In this document: positions 26,844-35,378 of the stretch, one piece after another | Layout of the letters: every line of letters begins with the position of its first letter | Position numbering within the stretch: position 1 is the stretch's first letter | DNA from: Sterolibacterium sp964437515 | Lineage (GTDB): Bacteria; Pseudomonadota; Gammaproteobacteria; Burkholderiales; Rhodocyclaceae | NCBI GenBank assembly: GCA_964437515.1 | Contig: CAYTHB010000006.1 | Span: 1-64,000, forward strand | Direction: 5' to 3' | DNA: 64,000 nt | Program-made: the position numbers and the translations under genes | Notes under the pieces: generated by a model | The model's database searches: none | Seen by the model: only the letters and a program-made list of their open reading frames with translations | What the model was told of the DNA's origin: nothing

Positions 26844-28151
26844 TCACGGAGGCGTTGCCGCGTTTTGCCGATAGACCAGATATTTCACAAGCGGCAGGTG
26901 GTGGATGAAACGGAATAGTCCGTTTTGCTCCATCCAGAGCGCGTAAGCTACATAGTCTGGATCGCGCGATAGATGCCATTCTTCGGTTTTGGCTCTCATG
27001 GCGTAGATGAGATTCAGCCCCAGCAGGAGCAGGCAGTGACGCAAAGCCACGTCGGGCGTGCCGCTGGCCATGAAGGGGATGGAAATCATCCACCATGAAA
27101 TGTTTTTGGCAACATAGGCGGGATGCTTGGTGTAGCGATAAGGTCCGTTGGTGATGATGCCGCGATGGGTGAGGTTGGAGAAACGCGCACCGAAAATGAT
27201 GGTTGCCCAGACGTAAATGGCGGTCAGGAGCAGGATGATGCCGCCCCAGATGCCATAAAGTACCGGCATGTTCCATAGCCACGCGCCCCATTTCACATCG
27301 GTTTCATACGCCAGATATTGCCGGCCGATCAATGACCAAAAGGGTTCGTAACAGACCAGCGCCACTGCCCAGCCCAACATGGTGGGTTCTGACGATCGCA
27401 GATGCGTATCCGTCAGCCGCAAACTCATCAGATAGCCCATGGAGACCAGGCCGACATCGATGAAATAGAAGAAGTCGTGCAGGAAATCGAACCAGAACTG
27501 AAAACTCGTGAGCTGAGAAAAGTCGTAAGCGAGAAAGCGTGCCAGGTCATTGCACAGATAGGTGAACATCAAGGGCAAAAAGAATCCCTTGACCAGCCAG
27601 CCCAGCAGATGCTGCCCCAAAATGCTACGGTCGATGGCTTGCCAGTCCAGCGTCACCAGCTTGCCCATATTCCAGTAGCCGTCACGGGGCTGGCTTTGAT
27701 GGCGGTCGATGAAGTAGATATAAGGTAGTGCCAGCAATATCCATGCGGGCAAAATCAGCCTCAGCAGGGTGTAGTAACGATCATAAAAAGGCGCGTGATA
27801 TTCAGGCAATAGCCAGTACAGAAGCCCAACAAACCCAAGGCTGCCCAGCAATCCGGCAAACTTGAGCAGGCTGCGTGACCATGAGGGCTGAGGCGGTTCA
27901 TTTGAAAAGTCCAGCCCTGTGGAAGGGCGCAAATGAACCTTGAATCCGATCAAATCCACCATGAAAATGGAGGCTGCTGTCATTCCCATGACAAACAGGG
28001 CTGAGGAAACGATACCGAAATTTTCACGCCCCAACAGAGGCTGAAACCATCGCACCAGGAATAATGCCAACAGAAATCCCGCCAATCCGGCAAGGGCAGT
28101 CACAGCATGGGTAGCGGATTCGGGTCGTTGTAGAGGATGACTTTCCTGCAT
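26844..28151 (-). CDS. Multi-pass membrane protein with ICMT/phospholipid-methyltransferase-like C-terminus
   Basis: The 435-residue inner-membrane protein has roughly nine hydrophobic segments. The last third carries the pattern of isoprenylcysteine methyltransferase-like and phospholipid methyltransferase proteins: GPYRYTKHPAYVAKNISWW, then after a membrane helix a RAKTEEWHL segment with the conserved glutamates, and YALWM near the end. Such proteins methylate lipid or prenyl substrates using S-adenosylmethionine; the substrate here is unknown and the N-terminal two thirds match nothing I recognise. The ATG at 28151 is preferred to an in-frame GTG at 28214, which would leave only 29 nt to the divergent SDR gene and lie within a direct-repeat operator. 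Neither start has a clear ribosome site. The gene ends next to the composite repeat. Confidence 0.7.
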   Translation of the reverse strand: MQESHPLQRPESATHAVTALAGLAGFLLALFLVRWFQPLLGRENFGIVSSALFVMGMTAASIFMVDLIGFKVHLRPSTGLDFSNEPPQPSWSRSLLKFAGLLGSLGFVGLLYWLLPEYHAPFYDRYYTLLRLILPAWILLALPYIYFIDRHQSQPRDGYWNMGKLVTLDWQAIDRSILGQHLLGWLVKGFFLPLMFTYLCNDLARFLAYDFSQLTSFQFWFDFLHDFFYFIDVGLVSMGYLMSLRLTDTHLRSSEPTMLGWAVALVCYEPFWSLIGRQYLAYETDVKWGAWLWNMPVLYGIWGGIILLLTAIYVWATIIFGARFSNLTHRGIITNGPYRYTKHPAYVAKNISWWMISIPFMASGTPDVALRHCLLLLGLNLIYAMRAKTEEWHLSRDPDYVAYALWMEQNGLFRFIHHLPLVKYLVYRQNAATPP

Positions 28152-28186
28152 GGGAGATTGGGAGGTGTGAGGATTTATGATGGTTC

Positions 28187-28226
28187 GTGTTAATGTTTCA
28201 CGATAATGTTTCACATTAATTTACAC
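28187..28226. promoter_or_regulatory. Direct-repeat operator between divergent genes
   Basis: The 11-mer taatgtttcac occurs at 28191-28201 and again at 28204-28214, a 13-bp period. Around it, gtgttaatg (28187-28195) and cattaatttacac (28214-28226) are roughly inverted. The site lies between the membrane-protein gene and the SDR gene, so one regulator could control both. Confidence 0.5.
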
Positions 28227-28243
28227 CATTACGGAGCCTTTCC

Positions 28244-29017
28244 ATGAGCACTGCCTCTCGTTTTTCCCAGCAAACCATCATCGTGACCGGTTCTGCTTCA
28301 GGAATCGGACGTGCTTGTGTCGTTCGTCTGGCATCAGAAGGTGGGCATGTGTTGGGCGTGGATCGCAATGAAGCCGGGCTGGCAGAAACCGTGGTGCTTG
28401 CACAGGCCGCTGCCGATCACGGCGGAAATGCGGAATCTGCGGTGGCTTCAGTCACCGATGAATCTGCTATCCGTCAGGTGATTGCCGATTTTGTGGCAAC
28501 AACAGGAAAACTGGATGTTCTCGTCAATATGGCGGGCTATCTGCGGTCATCTCACACGACGGAAACCTCACTGGAGAGTTTTATCGACATTCTGCAAGTG
28601 AATCTGGTCGGCACTTTTCTGTGTTGCCGCGAGGCACTGCCCCATCTGCTGAAATCGCGCGGAAACATTGTCAATGCGGCATCGACCTCAGCGTATTACG
28701 GTCATCCTTATATGGCGGGTTACGCAGCCAGCAAGGGGGGTGTAGCGGCATTGACACATGCGCTTGCGTGGGAGTATCTCAAGCAGGGAGTACGGGTCAA
28801 TGCGGTCGCACCGGGCGGCATCATGACGCCTTTGGTCGAAGGAACGGCCGCCGGATTCCCGGAGGGTGTCGATATTCCCCTGTTCGCCCACCTGACGCCA
28901 CTGACCCGCTTTGGCACCCCCGAAAACGTAGCGGGCGTGGTGGCGATGCTGGCATCCGAAGATGGCGCCCACATGACCGGCGAAATCGTGCGCATCGATG
29001 GGGGCGTGCATAGCTGA
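28244..29017 (+). CDS. Short-chain dehydrogenase/reductase (SDR)
   Basis: This 257-residue classical SDR has the cofactor motif TGSASGIG (15-22), NMAG (95-98) and the active-site Tyr160 and Lys164 (YAASK) with the catalytic serine near 147-149. The C-terminal motif EIVRIDGG is usual for FabG-like members. It is a soluble NAD(P)-dependent oxidoreductase; the residue Asp40 after the second strand (GVDR) favours NAD. The substrate cannot be read from the sequence. GGAG lies 8 nt before the ATG. It is divergent from the ICMT-like gene across a direct-repeat operator, and the next gene follows after 46 nt. Confidence 0.88.
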   Translation: MSTASRFSQQTIIVTGSASGIGRACVVRLASEGGHVLGVDRNEAGLAETVVLAQAAADHGGNAESAVASVTDESAIRQVIADFVATTGKLDVLVNMAGYLRSSHTTETSLESFIDILQVNLVGTFLCCREALPHLLKSRGNIVNAASTSAYYGHPYMAGYAASKGGVAALTHALAWEYLKQGVRVNAVAPGGIMTPLVEGTAAGFPEGVDIPLFAHLTPLTRFGTPENVAGVVAMLASEDGAHMTGEIVRIDGGVHS

Positions 29018-29063
29018 GTTGAGGTGATCGAAAAAAAGGTTTTCCACGTTAAAATCATGGGTT

Positions 29064-29717
29064 ATGACATCGATGATTCATCGTATTCCGACCCACAAAC
29101 GGCGCCCTCTGGTACGGCTTGTCCTGACTTTAACGACATCAGTATCGCTGGTTTTTTCGGGTTTCTGCATCCAACCCGCGTTAGCAGATCAGGTGGATCG
29201 TGACTTTCAGACGGTACGCCAACAACTGACGGGCGAATCGGCTGTCCCTACGGTGTCGATTGATTCCATCGCCACAAGCCTCAAGGTCTCAACATCGCTC
29301 TCCGAACCTGCTACCCCATCCTTGCTGGAACGCGCGAGCAATGGCATGGATACCGTGGTGAATCACGCTTTGGGCTTGCTGGGTGTCCGCTACCATCGCG
29401 GGGGGCGCACACCGGAAACGGGCTTCGATTGCAGTGGCTTTGTCACCCATGTGTATCGTAGTGTCGGCACCCTGCTCCCCCGGAGTGCGCGTGACATCAG
29501 CCATGAGGGGGATGTCATCCGCAAGGACGAACTGCAACCGGGCGATCTGGTCTTTTTCAATACCATGCGACGTGCGTTTTCCCATGTGGGGATTTATCTG
29601 GGTAATAACCAGTTCGTCCATGCCCCCGCCAGCGGTGGCAAAGTCCGTATCGACGATCTGCGTGAAAAATACTGGTGGAAGCGTTACAACGGCGCGCGGC
29701 GCGTCAGTGCGGATTGA
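29064..29717 (+). CDS. NlpC/P60 family cell-wall hydrolase
   Basis: The 217-residue exported protein has a long signal peptide (cleavage near residue 41, ALA/D) and a C-terminal NlpC/P60 (C40 peptidase) domain with Cys123 in DCSGF, His174 in SHVGIY and His186 in FVHAP as the catalytic triad. Such enzymes cut peptide stems of peptidoglycan, usually between D-Glu and the diamino acid. The region between (42-95) is a linker without a visible SH3 domain. The stop codon overlaps three tandem copies of an 8-bp repeat. Another in-frame ATG at 29073 is possible; neither start has a strong ribosome site. Confidence 0.9.
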   Translation: MTSMIHRIPTHKRRPLVRLVLTLTTSVSLVFSGFCIQPALADQVDRDFQTVRQQLTGESAVPTVSIDSIATSLKVSTSLSEPATPSLLERASNGMDTVVNHALGLLGVRYHRGGRTPETGFDCSGFVTHVYRSVGTLLPRSARDISHEGDVIRKDELQPGDLVFFNTMRRAFSHVGIYLGNNQFVHAPASGGKVRIDDLREKYWWKRYNGARRVSAD

Positions 29718-29734
29718 AGGATTGAAGGATTGAA
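29711..29734. repeat. Three tandem copies of an 8-bp unit over a stop codon
   Basis: The unit ggattgaa is repeated three times without mismatch, and the NlpC/P60 stop codon is in the first copy. Each unit carries a TGA, so slippage would not extend the protein. Confidence 0.8.
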
Positions 29735-29748
29735 CCGCGCGCGTACCT

Positions 29749-29769
29749 AAAAACCTGTTGAAAGACAGG
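29749..29769 (-). terminator. Candidate rho-independent terminator after the CDF gene
   Basis: On the minus strand a 5-bp stem (CCTGT/ACAGG, 6-nt loop) is followed at once by five T. It lies 36-56 nt beyond the stop of the metal exporter, the last gene of the alaA-hom-thrC group. The stem is short, so it is probably weak. Confidence 0.5.
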
Positions 29770-29804
29770 ATTCAGCCATCCGTCTGCCTGAAAACCCATC
29801 TGTA

Positions 29805-30770
29805 TCAAACAACATGATCCGGTGCCAGGGTACAGGGACTTGTCGTATCCGCCAGTTCGATCTGCAAGGTGACATGATGAATGCCGAAGCGATGCTCGAT
29901 CTCATGTGCCACTTGATGCAGGAAAGCATCCCCTGGATGACCGGAAGGACAGAGCAGATGGGCAGTCAGCGCATTCTCTGTCGTACTCATCGCCCAGATG
30001 TGCACATCATGCACCTCGGTCACGCCGGGCTGTTCTGCAAGAAAACGGCGTACCGTCGATAGTTCGATGTCGGCAGGAACGGCTTGCAAAGCCAGACGCA
30101 CGGCATCACGCAACAAGGCCCAGGTGCCCCAGGTAATCACCACCACCAGCAACAAAGTCACCATGGGGTCGAGCCAGAGCCAGCCTGTATATATCACCAG
30201 ACCGCCCACCACGACGACCGCAAGCGAAACGAGGGCATCCGCCAGCATGTGCAGATAAGCCCCCTTGATGTTGATATCGCTCTTGCTGCCCGACATGAAC
30301 AACCATGCCGTCAAACCGTTGATGACCACGCCGCAGGCGGCAACCCACATCACCGTTGAACCAATGACCGTCTGGGGGCTATTGATACGCTCGATAGCCT
30401 CCCATGCCAGACCACCCGTCACCAGCAATAACAGAATCGCATTGGCCAGTGCCGCCAGAATTGATGAACCTCGCAATCCATAGGTGTAACGCGCATCCGG
30501 TGCACGCCGAGCCAACACACTGCCGCCCCACGCCAGCACCAAACTCAACACATCGCCGAGGTTATGCGTTGCATCTGCCATGAGCGCCAGCGAATGCGCG
30601 CTCATGCCATAACCATACTCGATCACTACAAACAGGCTGTTGAGCAGGATGCCAATGAAGAACGCCCGCCCCTGCCCTACCGCAGCGGGGATGTGATGGT
30701 GGGCGTGGTTATGATGGCTGTGGTCGGAACCGTGTTGATGGCGACAAGCCTTCGATGAATCAGACGGCAT
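29805..30770 (-). CDS. Cation diffusion facilitator metal exporter
   Basis: This 321-residue inner-membrane protein has a histidine-rich N-terminus (HSHHNHAHHH, about 15-26) and six membrane helices with the paired metal-binding motifs HNLGD and HMLAD, the pattern of zinc/cadmium/cobalt exporters such as CzcD and ZitB. The C-terminal cytoplasmic domain (about 225-321) contains VHDVHIWAMS, where transporters of this family dimerise and sense metal. The protein exports divalent cations in exchange for protons; zinc is the best guess. The ATG at 30770 lies inside the end of thrC, overlapping by 11 nt, which suggests translational coupling, an unusual neighbour for a threonine gene. Longer in-frame starts would lie deeper in thrC and lack homology. 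Confidence 0.88.
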   Translation of the reverse strand: MPSDSSKACRHQHGSDHSHHNHAHHHIPAAVGQGRAFFIGILLNSLFVVIEYGYGMSAHSLALMADATHNLGDVLSLVLAWGGSVLARRAPDARYTYGLRGSSILAALANAILLLLVTGGLAWEAIERINSPQTVIGSTVMWVAACGVVINGLTAWLFMSGSKSDINIKGAYLHMLADALVSLAVVVVGGLVIYTGWLWLDPMVTLLLVVVITWGTWALLRDAVRLALQAVPADIELSTVRRFLAEQPGVTEVHDVHIWAMSTTENALTAHLLCPSGHPGDAFLHQVAHEIEHRFGIHHVTLQIELADTTSPCTLAPDHVV

Positions 30771-32199
30771 GTTGCGCAACGTAATCCTTGATTGCCGCTG
30801 CGCTGGCTTCCATGACCTCAAAACGTTGTGGCAATGCCTCGATACCCTGCATGGCAACAGGACGTTCCGGCTCGCGCCCCAAGGCCTCCTGGATCGTGTC
30901 GGCAAACTTGCACGGCTGAGCGGTTTCGAGACACACCAGCGGCACGCCGGCCTCACGGTGCTCTAATGCCACCTTGAGACCATCGGCGGTATGGGTGTCA
31001 ATCATGACCGCATATTTTTGCTGCGCCATGCGGATGGTCGCCAGCCGGTCAGCATGGCTGCTGCTGCCCGAGACAAAGCCGAATTCGGCCAGACGAGCGA
31101 AATACGCTGTGCCGCCCAGATCAAAAGCCCCGCCACCATCGACCTTGCCCCACAGTTCGCGCACCGTGGCGGCATCGCGTCCCACCAGATCAAAGACAAA
31201 ACGCTCGAAGTTGGATGCCTTGGAAATGTCCATCGACGGGCTGCTGGTGTGATAGGTCTGCGCCGTCGCCCGCGGACGGTAGGCGCCGGTGCGGAAGAAT
31301 TCGTCGAGCACGTCGTTTTCGTTGGTGGCCAGGATCAGCTTGCGGATCGGCAAGCCCATCATGCGGGCGATGTGCCCCGCGCAGATGTTGCCAAAGTTGC
31401 CGGAAGGCACGCTGAAGCTGACTTCTTCAGCGTTCGATTGAGTCGCAGCAAAATAGCCTTTGAAGTAATACACGACCTGTGCGGCCACGCGCGCCCAGTT
31501 GATCGAATTGACCGTACCAATCTTGTATTTTTCCTTGTAGGCGTGGTCGTTGCTGACCGCCTTGACCATATCCTGACAATCGTCGAACACGCCCTTGACG
31601 GCAATGTTGTGGATATTCGGGTCTTGCAGGGAAAACATCTGCGCCGTCTGAAAGCGGCTCATCTTGCCGTGCGGCGAGAGCATGAACACGCGAATGCCGC
31701 GCTTGCCACGCATGGCATATTCGGCGGAAGAACCGGTGTCACCCGAAGTCGCGCCCAGGATATTGAGCTCCGCGCCGGTCTTGCCCAGTGCGTACTCAAA
31801 CAAGTTGCCGAGCAGCTGCATCGCCATATCCTTGAACGCCAGCGTCGGGCCGTTGGAGAGTTCAAGGATATGCAGTCCCGGTTCCAGCGTGCGCAAGGGT
31901 GTGATGTCTTGCGCCACCGCCGGATTCTCGCCGGGGCGGGTATTGCAATACACGGCGGGCGTGTAGGTGCGGCTCACCAGTGCCTTGAGATCGGCAGCAG
32001 GAATGTCGTCGATGAATTTACTCAGCACCTGAAAAGCCAGCTCGGCATACGACAGACTGCGCCATGCGGCGAGTTCTTCACGGGTCACACGCGGATAGGT
32101 TTCCGGCAGATACAGACCGCCATCGGGTGCCAGACCGGCGAGCAGAATTTCGGTGAAGGATTTGCTAGGTGAGTTGCCGCGAGTGCTGAGGTAGCGCAT
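30760..32199 (-). CDS. thrC: Threonine synthase
   Basis: This 479-residue PLP enzyme converts O-phosphohomoserine to threonine. The PLP lysine is Lys123 in LAFKDMAMQ, and the phosphate-binding loop is in GATSGDTGSSAEYAM. The length fits the longer threonine synthase class of proteobacteria and yeast. It starts 21 nt after hom, so the two consecutive steps of threonine synthesis are co-transcribed. Its last codons overlap the CDF gene. No defect is visible. Confidence 0.97.
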   Translation of the reverse strand: MRYLSTRGNSPSKSFTEILLAGLAPDGGLYLPETYPRVTREELAAWRSLSYAELAFQVLSKFIDDIPAADLKALVSRTYTPAVYCNTRPGENPAVAQDITPLRTLEPGLHILELSNGPTLAFKDMAMQLLGNLFEYALGKTGAELNILGATSGDTGSSAEYAMRGKRGIRVFMLSPHGKMSRFQTAQMFSLQDPNIHNIAVKGVFDDCQDMVKAVSNDHAYKEKYKIGTVNSINWARVAAQVVYYFKGYFAATQSNAEEVSFSVPSGNFGNICAGHIARMMGLPIRKLILATNENDVLDEFFRTGAYRPRATAQTYHTSSPSMDISKASNFERFVFDLVGRDAATVRELWGKVDGGGAFDLGGTAYFARLAEFGFVSGSSSHADRLATIRMAQQKYAVMIDTHTADGLKVALEHREAGVPLVCLETAQPCKFADTIQEALGREPERPVAMQGIEALPQRFEVMEASAAAIKDYVAQHAV

Positions 32200-32220
32200 G
32201 AATTCTTCCGGTTTCTGGCT

Positions 32221-33546
32221 TTATTTGTCGAGTTCTTCCAGACGCAAACGTACCGTCTTGCGTTTGACGACGGGCAGTGCGTCGATTTTTTTCATCGCAG
32301 TGTCAATGTTCTTTTCCTGCGTTTGATGCGTGAGCAGAATCAGATCCGCCTGGGTCTGCCCTTCGCCCGGCTCACGCTGGATGACGGCTTCGATGGAAAT
32401 TTGCTGATCGGCGAGAATGCGCGTGATATCCGCCAGCACACCCGGCTGATCGGATACCGCCAGGCGCAGGTAGTAACGCGTCTCCACTTCCGCCAGCGGC
32501 AGGATCGGCGTGTCCTGCATGGCGTTCGGCTGAAACGCCAGATGCGGTACGCGATGTTCCGGGTCGGCGGTCTGCATACGCGTCACATCGACCAGATCGG
32601 CAATCACCGCCGAAGCAGTCGGCTCTGCTCCCGCGCCCTTGCCGTAATACAGCGTCGCCCCCACCGCATCGCCCTGTACCAGCACGGCATTCATCGCGCC
32701 TTCGACATTGGCAATCAGGCGTTTGGCGGGGATCAGAGTCGGATGCACGCGCAGTTCGATGCCGTCTGCCTTGCGCTTGGTGATGCCCAGCAGCTTGATG
32801 CGATAACCCAACTGCTCGGCATATTTAATGTCTTCGGCTTCCAGTTGGCTAATGCCTTCGATGTGTGCGCGGTCGAACTGCATCGGAATACCGAAAGCAA
32901 TCGCCGCCATGATGGTCAGCTTGTGTGCGGCATCCACCCCTTCGACGTCGAAAGTCGGATCGGCTTCGGCATAACCCAGCCGCTGCGCTTCCTTGAGCAC
33001 CTCGGCAAAGGGCAAACCCTTGTCGCGCATTTCGGAAAGAATGAAATTGGTCGTGCCATTGATGATGCCGGCAATCCACTGGATGCGATTGGCTGTCAGC
33101 CCTTCGCGCAGTGCCTTGATGATGGGGATGCCACCCGCCACCGCCGCCTCGAAGCCGATCATCACGCCCTTCGCCCGCGCCGCCGCAAAAATCTCGTTGC
33201 CATGCTTGGCAAGCAGCGCCTTGTTGGCGGTGACCACATGCTTGCCGTTTTCGATGGCTTTGAGCACCAACTCCTTGGCAATGCCCGTGCCACCGATCAA
33301 CTCCACCACGACATCAATCGTCGGATCAGTCACCACGCTAAAGGCATCGTCGGTCAGACGCACTGCGCCTGTACTTGCACCTTGCGTCACCTGACGTGCC
33401 AGTTCAAGATTTTTGTCAGCCACCGCACTAATCTGGATCGGGCGACCGGCGCGTCGCGTGATCTCGTTTGCATTGCGTGACAGCACCGTATAAGTGCCGC
33501 CACCGACCGTGCCGATACCAAGGAGTCCTACGTTGATGGGTTTCAT
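32221..33546 (-). CDS. hom: Homoserine dehydrogenase
   Basis: The 441-residue enzyme reduces aspartate semialdehyde to homoserine, the branch point to threonine and methionine. The N-terminus has the nucleotide-binding motif GIGTVGGGT, the central part the family signature AEADPTFDVEGVDAAHK, and the last 90 residues form an ACT domain (DQPGVLADITRILAD) that gives threonine feedback in this family. It is the monofunctional form, not fused to aspartokinase. It lies 77 nt downstream of alaA and 21 nt upstream of thrC. Confidence 0.97.
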   Translation of the reverse strand: MKPINVGLLGIGTVGGGTYTVLSRNANEITRRAGRPIQISAVADKNLELARQVTQGASTGAVRLTDDAFSVVTDPTIDVVVELIGGTGIAKELVLKAIENGKHVVTANKALLAKHGNEIFAAARAKGVMIGFEAAVAGGIPIIKALREGLTANRIQWIAGIINGTTNFILSEMRDKGLPFAEVLKEAQRLGYAEADPTFDVEGVDAAHKLTIMAAIAFGIPMQFDRAHIEGISQLEAEDIKYAEQLGYRIKLLGITKRKADGIELRVHPTLIPAKRLIANVEGAMNAVLVQGDAVGATLYYGKGAGAEPTASAVIADLVDVTRMQTADPEHRVPHLAFQPNAMQDTPILPLAEVETRYYLRLAVSDQPGVLADITRILADQQISIEAVIQREPGEGQTQADLILLTHQTQEKNIDTAMKKIDALPVVKRKTVRLRLEELDK

Positions 33547-33623
33547 GATTGTTCAGTGAAAAATAAGAAAAATAAGCGGAGCAACTAACGCTGTTTGCTA
33601 CGCGACCACACAGCCCCTAAAAC

Positions 33624-34850
33624 TCAGGTGCCATGCCGCTTGCGATACGCCTCAAGGAAACGCGCAACCCGGGTCAGAGCCTCAGTCAGGTCATCGGTAT
33701 TGGGCAGGAAGACCACGCGGAAATGATCAGGCGTCGGCCAGTTGAAACCACTGCCCTGCACCAGCAGAACGCGTTCCTGCTCGAGCAGTTCGAGAATGAA
33801 ACGCTGATCGTCATTGATCGGGTACATCTGCGGATCGAGACGCGGGAACAGATACATCGCCGCCTGCGGCTTGACGCAGCTCACCCCCGGCATGTCGTTG
33901 AGCATGCTCCACGCCAGATCACGCTGGCGGCACAGCCGTCCCGTGGGGGCGACCAGATCATTGATACTCTGATAACCACCCAATGCCGTCTGGATACCGA
34001 ACTGTGCCGGTACATTGGCGCACAGACGCATCGAAGCCAGCATGTTCAAGCCTTCGATGTAATCCTGCGCGTGGCGTTTCTCACCCGAGACCACCAGCCA
34101 GCCCGCACGAAAACCTGCTGCGCGATAGTTTTTCGACAGGCCATTGAAGGTGATGCACAGCACATCCTCGGCCAGCGAGGCGATGGAAGTGTGGCTCGCA
34201 CCGTCGTAGAGCACCTTGTCATAAATCTCATCGGCATAAATAATGAGCTGATGCTGGCGCGCGATCTCGACGATTTCTTTGAGCAGCTCAACCGGATACA
34301 AGGCACCGGTCGGGTTATTTGGATTGATGAGCACGATGGCGCGGGTATTTGAGCTGATCTTGCTGCGGATGTCGTTCAAATCCGGCAACCAGCCCGCCCC
34401 TTCGTCACACACATAATGCCGCGCCTTGCCGCCGGAAAGGCTCACTGCCGCCGTCCACAGCGGATAATCGGGCATTGGCACCAAGACCTCATCACCGGCA
34501 TCGAGCAAGGCATTCATCGCCATCACGATCAGCTCGGACACGCCATTGCCGATAAAAATATCATCCACCTTCACGCCGGGAATTTTCTTTTCCTGCGTGT
34601 AGTGCATGATCGCCTTGCGCGCGGCGAACAGGCCTTTGGAATCGCTATAGCCCGAGGCTTCCGGCAGATTCAGGATCACATCCTGAATGATCTCTTCCGG
34701 CGCAATAAAGCCAAAAGGCGCGGGATTGCCGATGTTCAGCTTGATGACGCGATGCCCCTCCTCCTCCATCTGCCGCGCACGCGCCAGCACCGGCCCTCGA
34801 ATGTCGTAACAGACATTGGCCAACTTGGCAGATTTCATCACGGGTTGCAT
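33624..34850 (-). CDS. alaA: Alanine/glutamate-pyruvate aminotransferase, AlaA type
   Basis: This 408-residue fold-type I aminotransferase has the PLP lysine at Lys240 (NGLSKNYR), the same number as in E. coli AlaA, as well as NPNNPTGALY and FRAGW. It transfers amino groups between glutamate and pyruvate. I chose the ATG at 34850, which has AGGAAGG about 12 nt upstream and gives the usual family length; the longer frame reaches into the divergent promoter. Its place ahead of hom and thrC is common in betaproteobacteria. Confidence 0.9.
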   Translation of the reverse strand: MQPVMKSAKLANVCYDIRGPVLARARQMEEEGHRVIKLNIGNPAPFGFIAPEEIIQDVILNLPEASGYSDSKGLFAARKAIMHYTQEKKIPGVKVDDIFIGNGVSELIVMAMNALLDAGDEVLVPMPDYPLWTAAVSLSGGKARHYVCDEGAGWLPDLNDIRSKISSNTRAIVLINPNNPTGALYPVELLKEIVEIARQHQLIIYADEIYDKVLYDGASHTSIASLAEDVLCITFNGLSKNYRAAGFRAGWLVVSGEKRHAQDYIEGLNMLASMRLCANVPAQFGIQTALGGYQSINDLVAPTGRLCRQRDLAWSMLNDMPGVSCVKPQAAMYLFPRLDPQMYPINDDQRFILELLEQERVLLVQGSGFNWPTPDHFRVVFLPNTDDLTEALTRVARFLEAYRKRHGT

Positions 34851-34922
34851 CGCACGAACCATCCTTCCTGAAAAGCACGCCAACCCGCTGATCCCGACAG
34901 GGTCAAGCGAGCAGGCAAAGGG

Positions 34923-34928
34923 TATAAT
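34923..34928 (+). promoter_or_regulatory. Candidate -10 box in the alaA / Mth938-like divergent gap
   Basis: A perfect TATAAT stands in the 153-nt gap between alaA and the Mth938-like gene, 75 nt before that start codon. On the other strand the overlapping TAAAAT has a TTGCGG 17 nt upstream and could serve alaA. No strong plus-strand -35 box is visible. Confidence 0.35.
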
Positions 34929-35003
34929 TTTACCGAACCTCATCGTATGCCGCAAACCTTAGCCTTGCACTGTGCGGCTTTTTCCCCAGATCTCTTTTAT
35001 CCG

Positions 35004-35378
35004 ATGAAACTCCATCGAGAACTCAATATTGGCCGTAACATCGTCACGACCATCGGCGAACGCCACATCGACATCAACGGTCAGCGTTACGAAAACAGCC
35101 TGCTCGTCTTGCCGCAGCAAATCCACGAGGGTTGGGTGCAAGGTGGTTTTGACGCGCTGAATCTCGCCGCTTTCCACCCTATCATCGAATTAAAAGCCGA
35201 AATTCTGCTGCTGGGCACAGGACTACGCCAACGCTTCCCCGCCCCTGACCTGCTGCGGGAATTGATGGCAGCTCACATCGGGATTGAAGTCATGGACACC
35301 GGAGCCGCCTGCCGTACCTTCAACATTCTGGTCGCCGAAGGCCGCAACGTCGCTGCGGCATTACTGATAGAACCATGA
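35004..35378 (+). CDS. Mth938-like domain protein
   Basis: This 124-residue soluble protein belongs to the Mth938/NDUFAF3-like (DUF498) family, recognised by the run LLLGTGLRQRFP, then GIEVMDTGAACRTFNILVAE and a final hydrophobic strand. In mitochondria relatives help assemble complex I; the bacterial role is unknown. The ATG at 35004 gives the usual family length, although in-frame codons continue to 34947. Its stop overlaps the arnT start by 4 nt (ATGA), so it is co-translated with the Ara4N operon. A functional link to lipid A is not known. Confidence 0.85.
   Translation: MKLHRELNIGRNIVTTIGERHIDINGQRYENSLLVLPQQIHEGWVQGGFDALNLAAFHPIIELKAEILLLGTGLRQRFPAPDLLRELMAAHIGIEVMDTGAACRTFNILVAEGRNVAAALLIEP

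Noticed and set aside
26330..26908. Open frames through the 47-bp tandem array and the N run
   Set aside because: The period is not a multiple of three and the frame crosses unknown bases, so the repeated 'protein' is an artefact.
30991..32172. A 393-codon frame antisense to thrC, and a 385-codon frame antisense to hom (32323-33480)
   Set aside because: Both lie wholly within clear, conserved genes on the other strand and show no family features.
33547..33623. A threonine attenuator or leader ahead of hom
   Set aside because: The 77-nt gap has only weak pairing and a T-rich run; I found no leader peptide rich in Thr or Ile.
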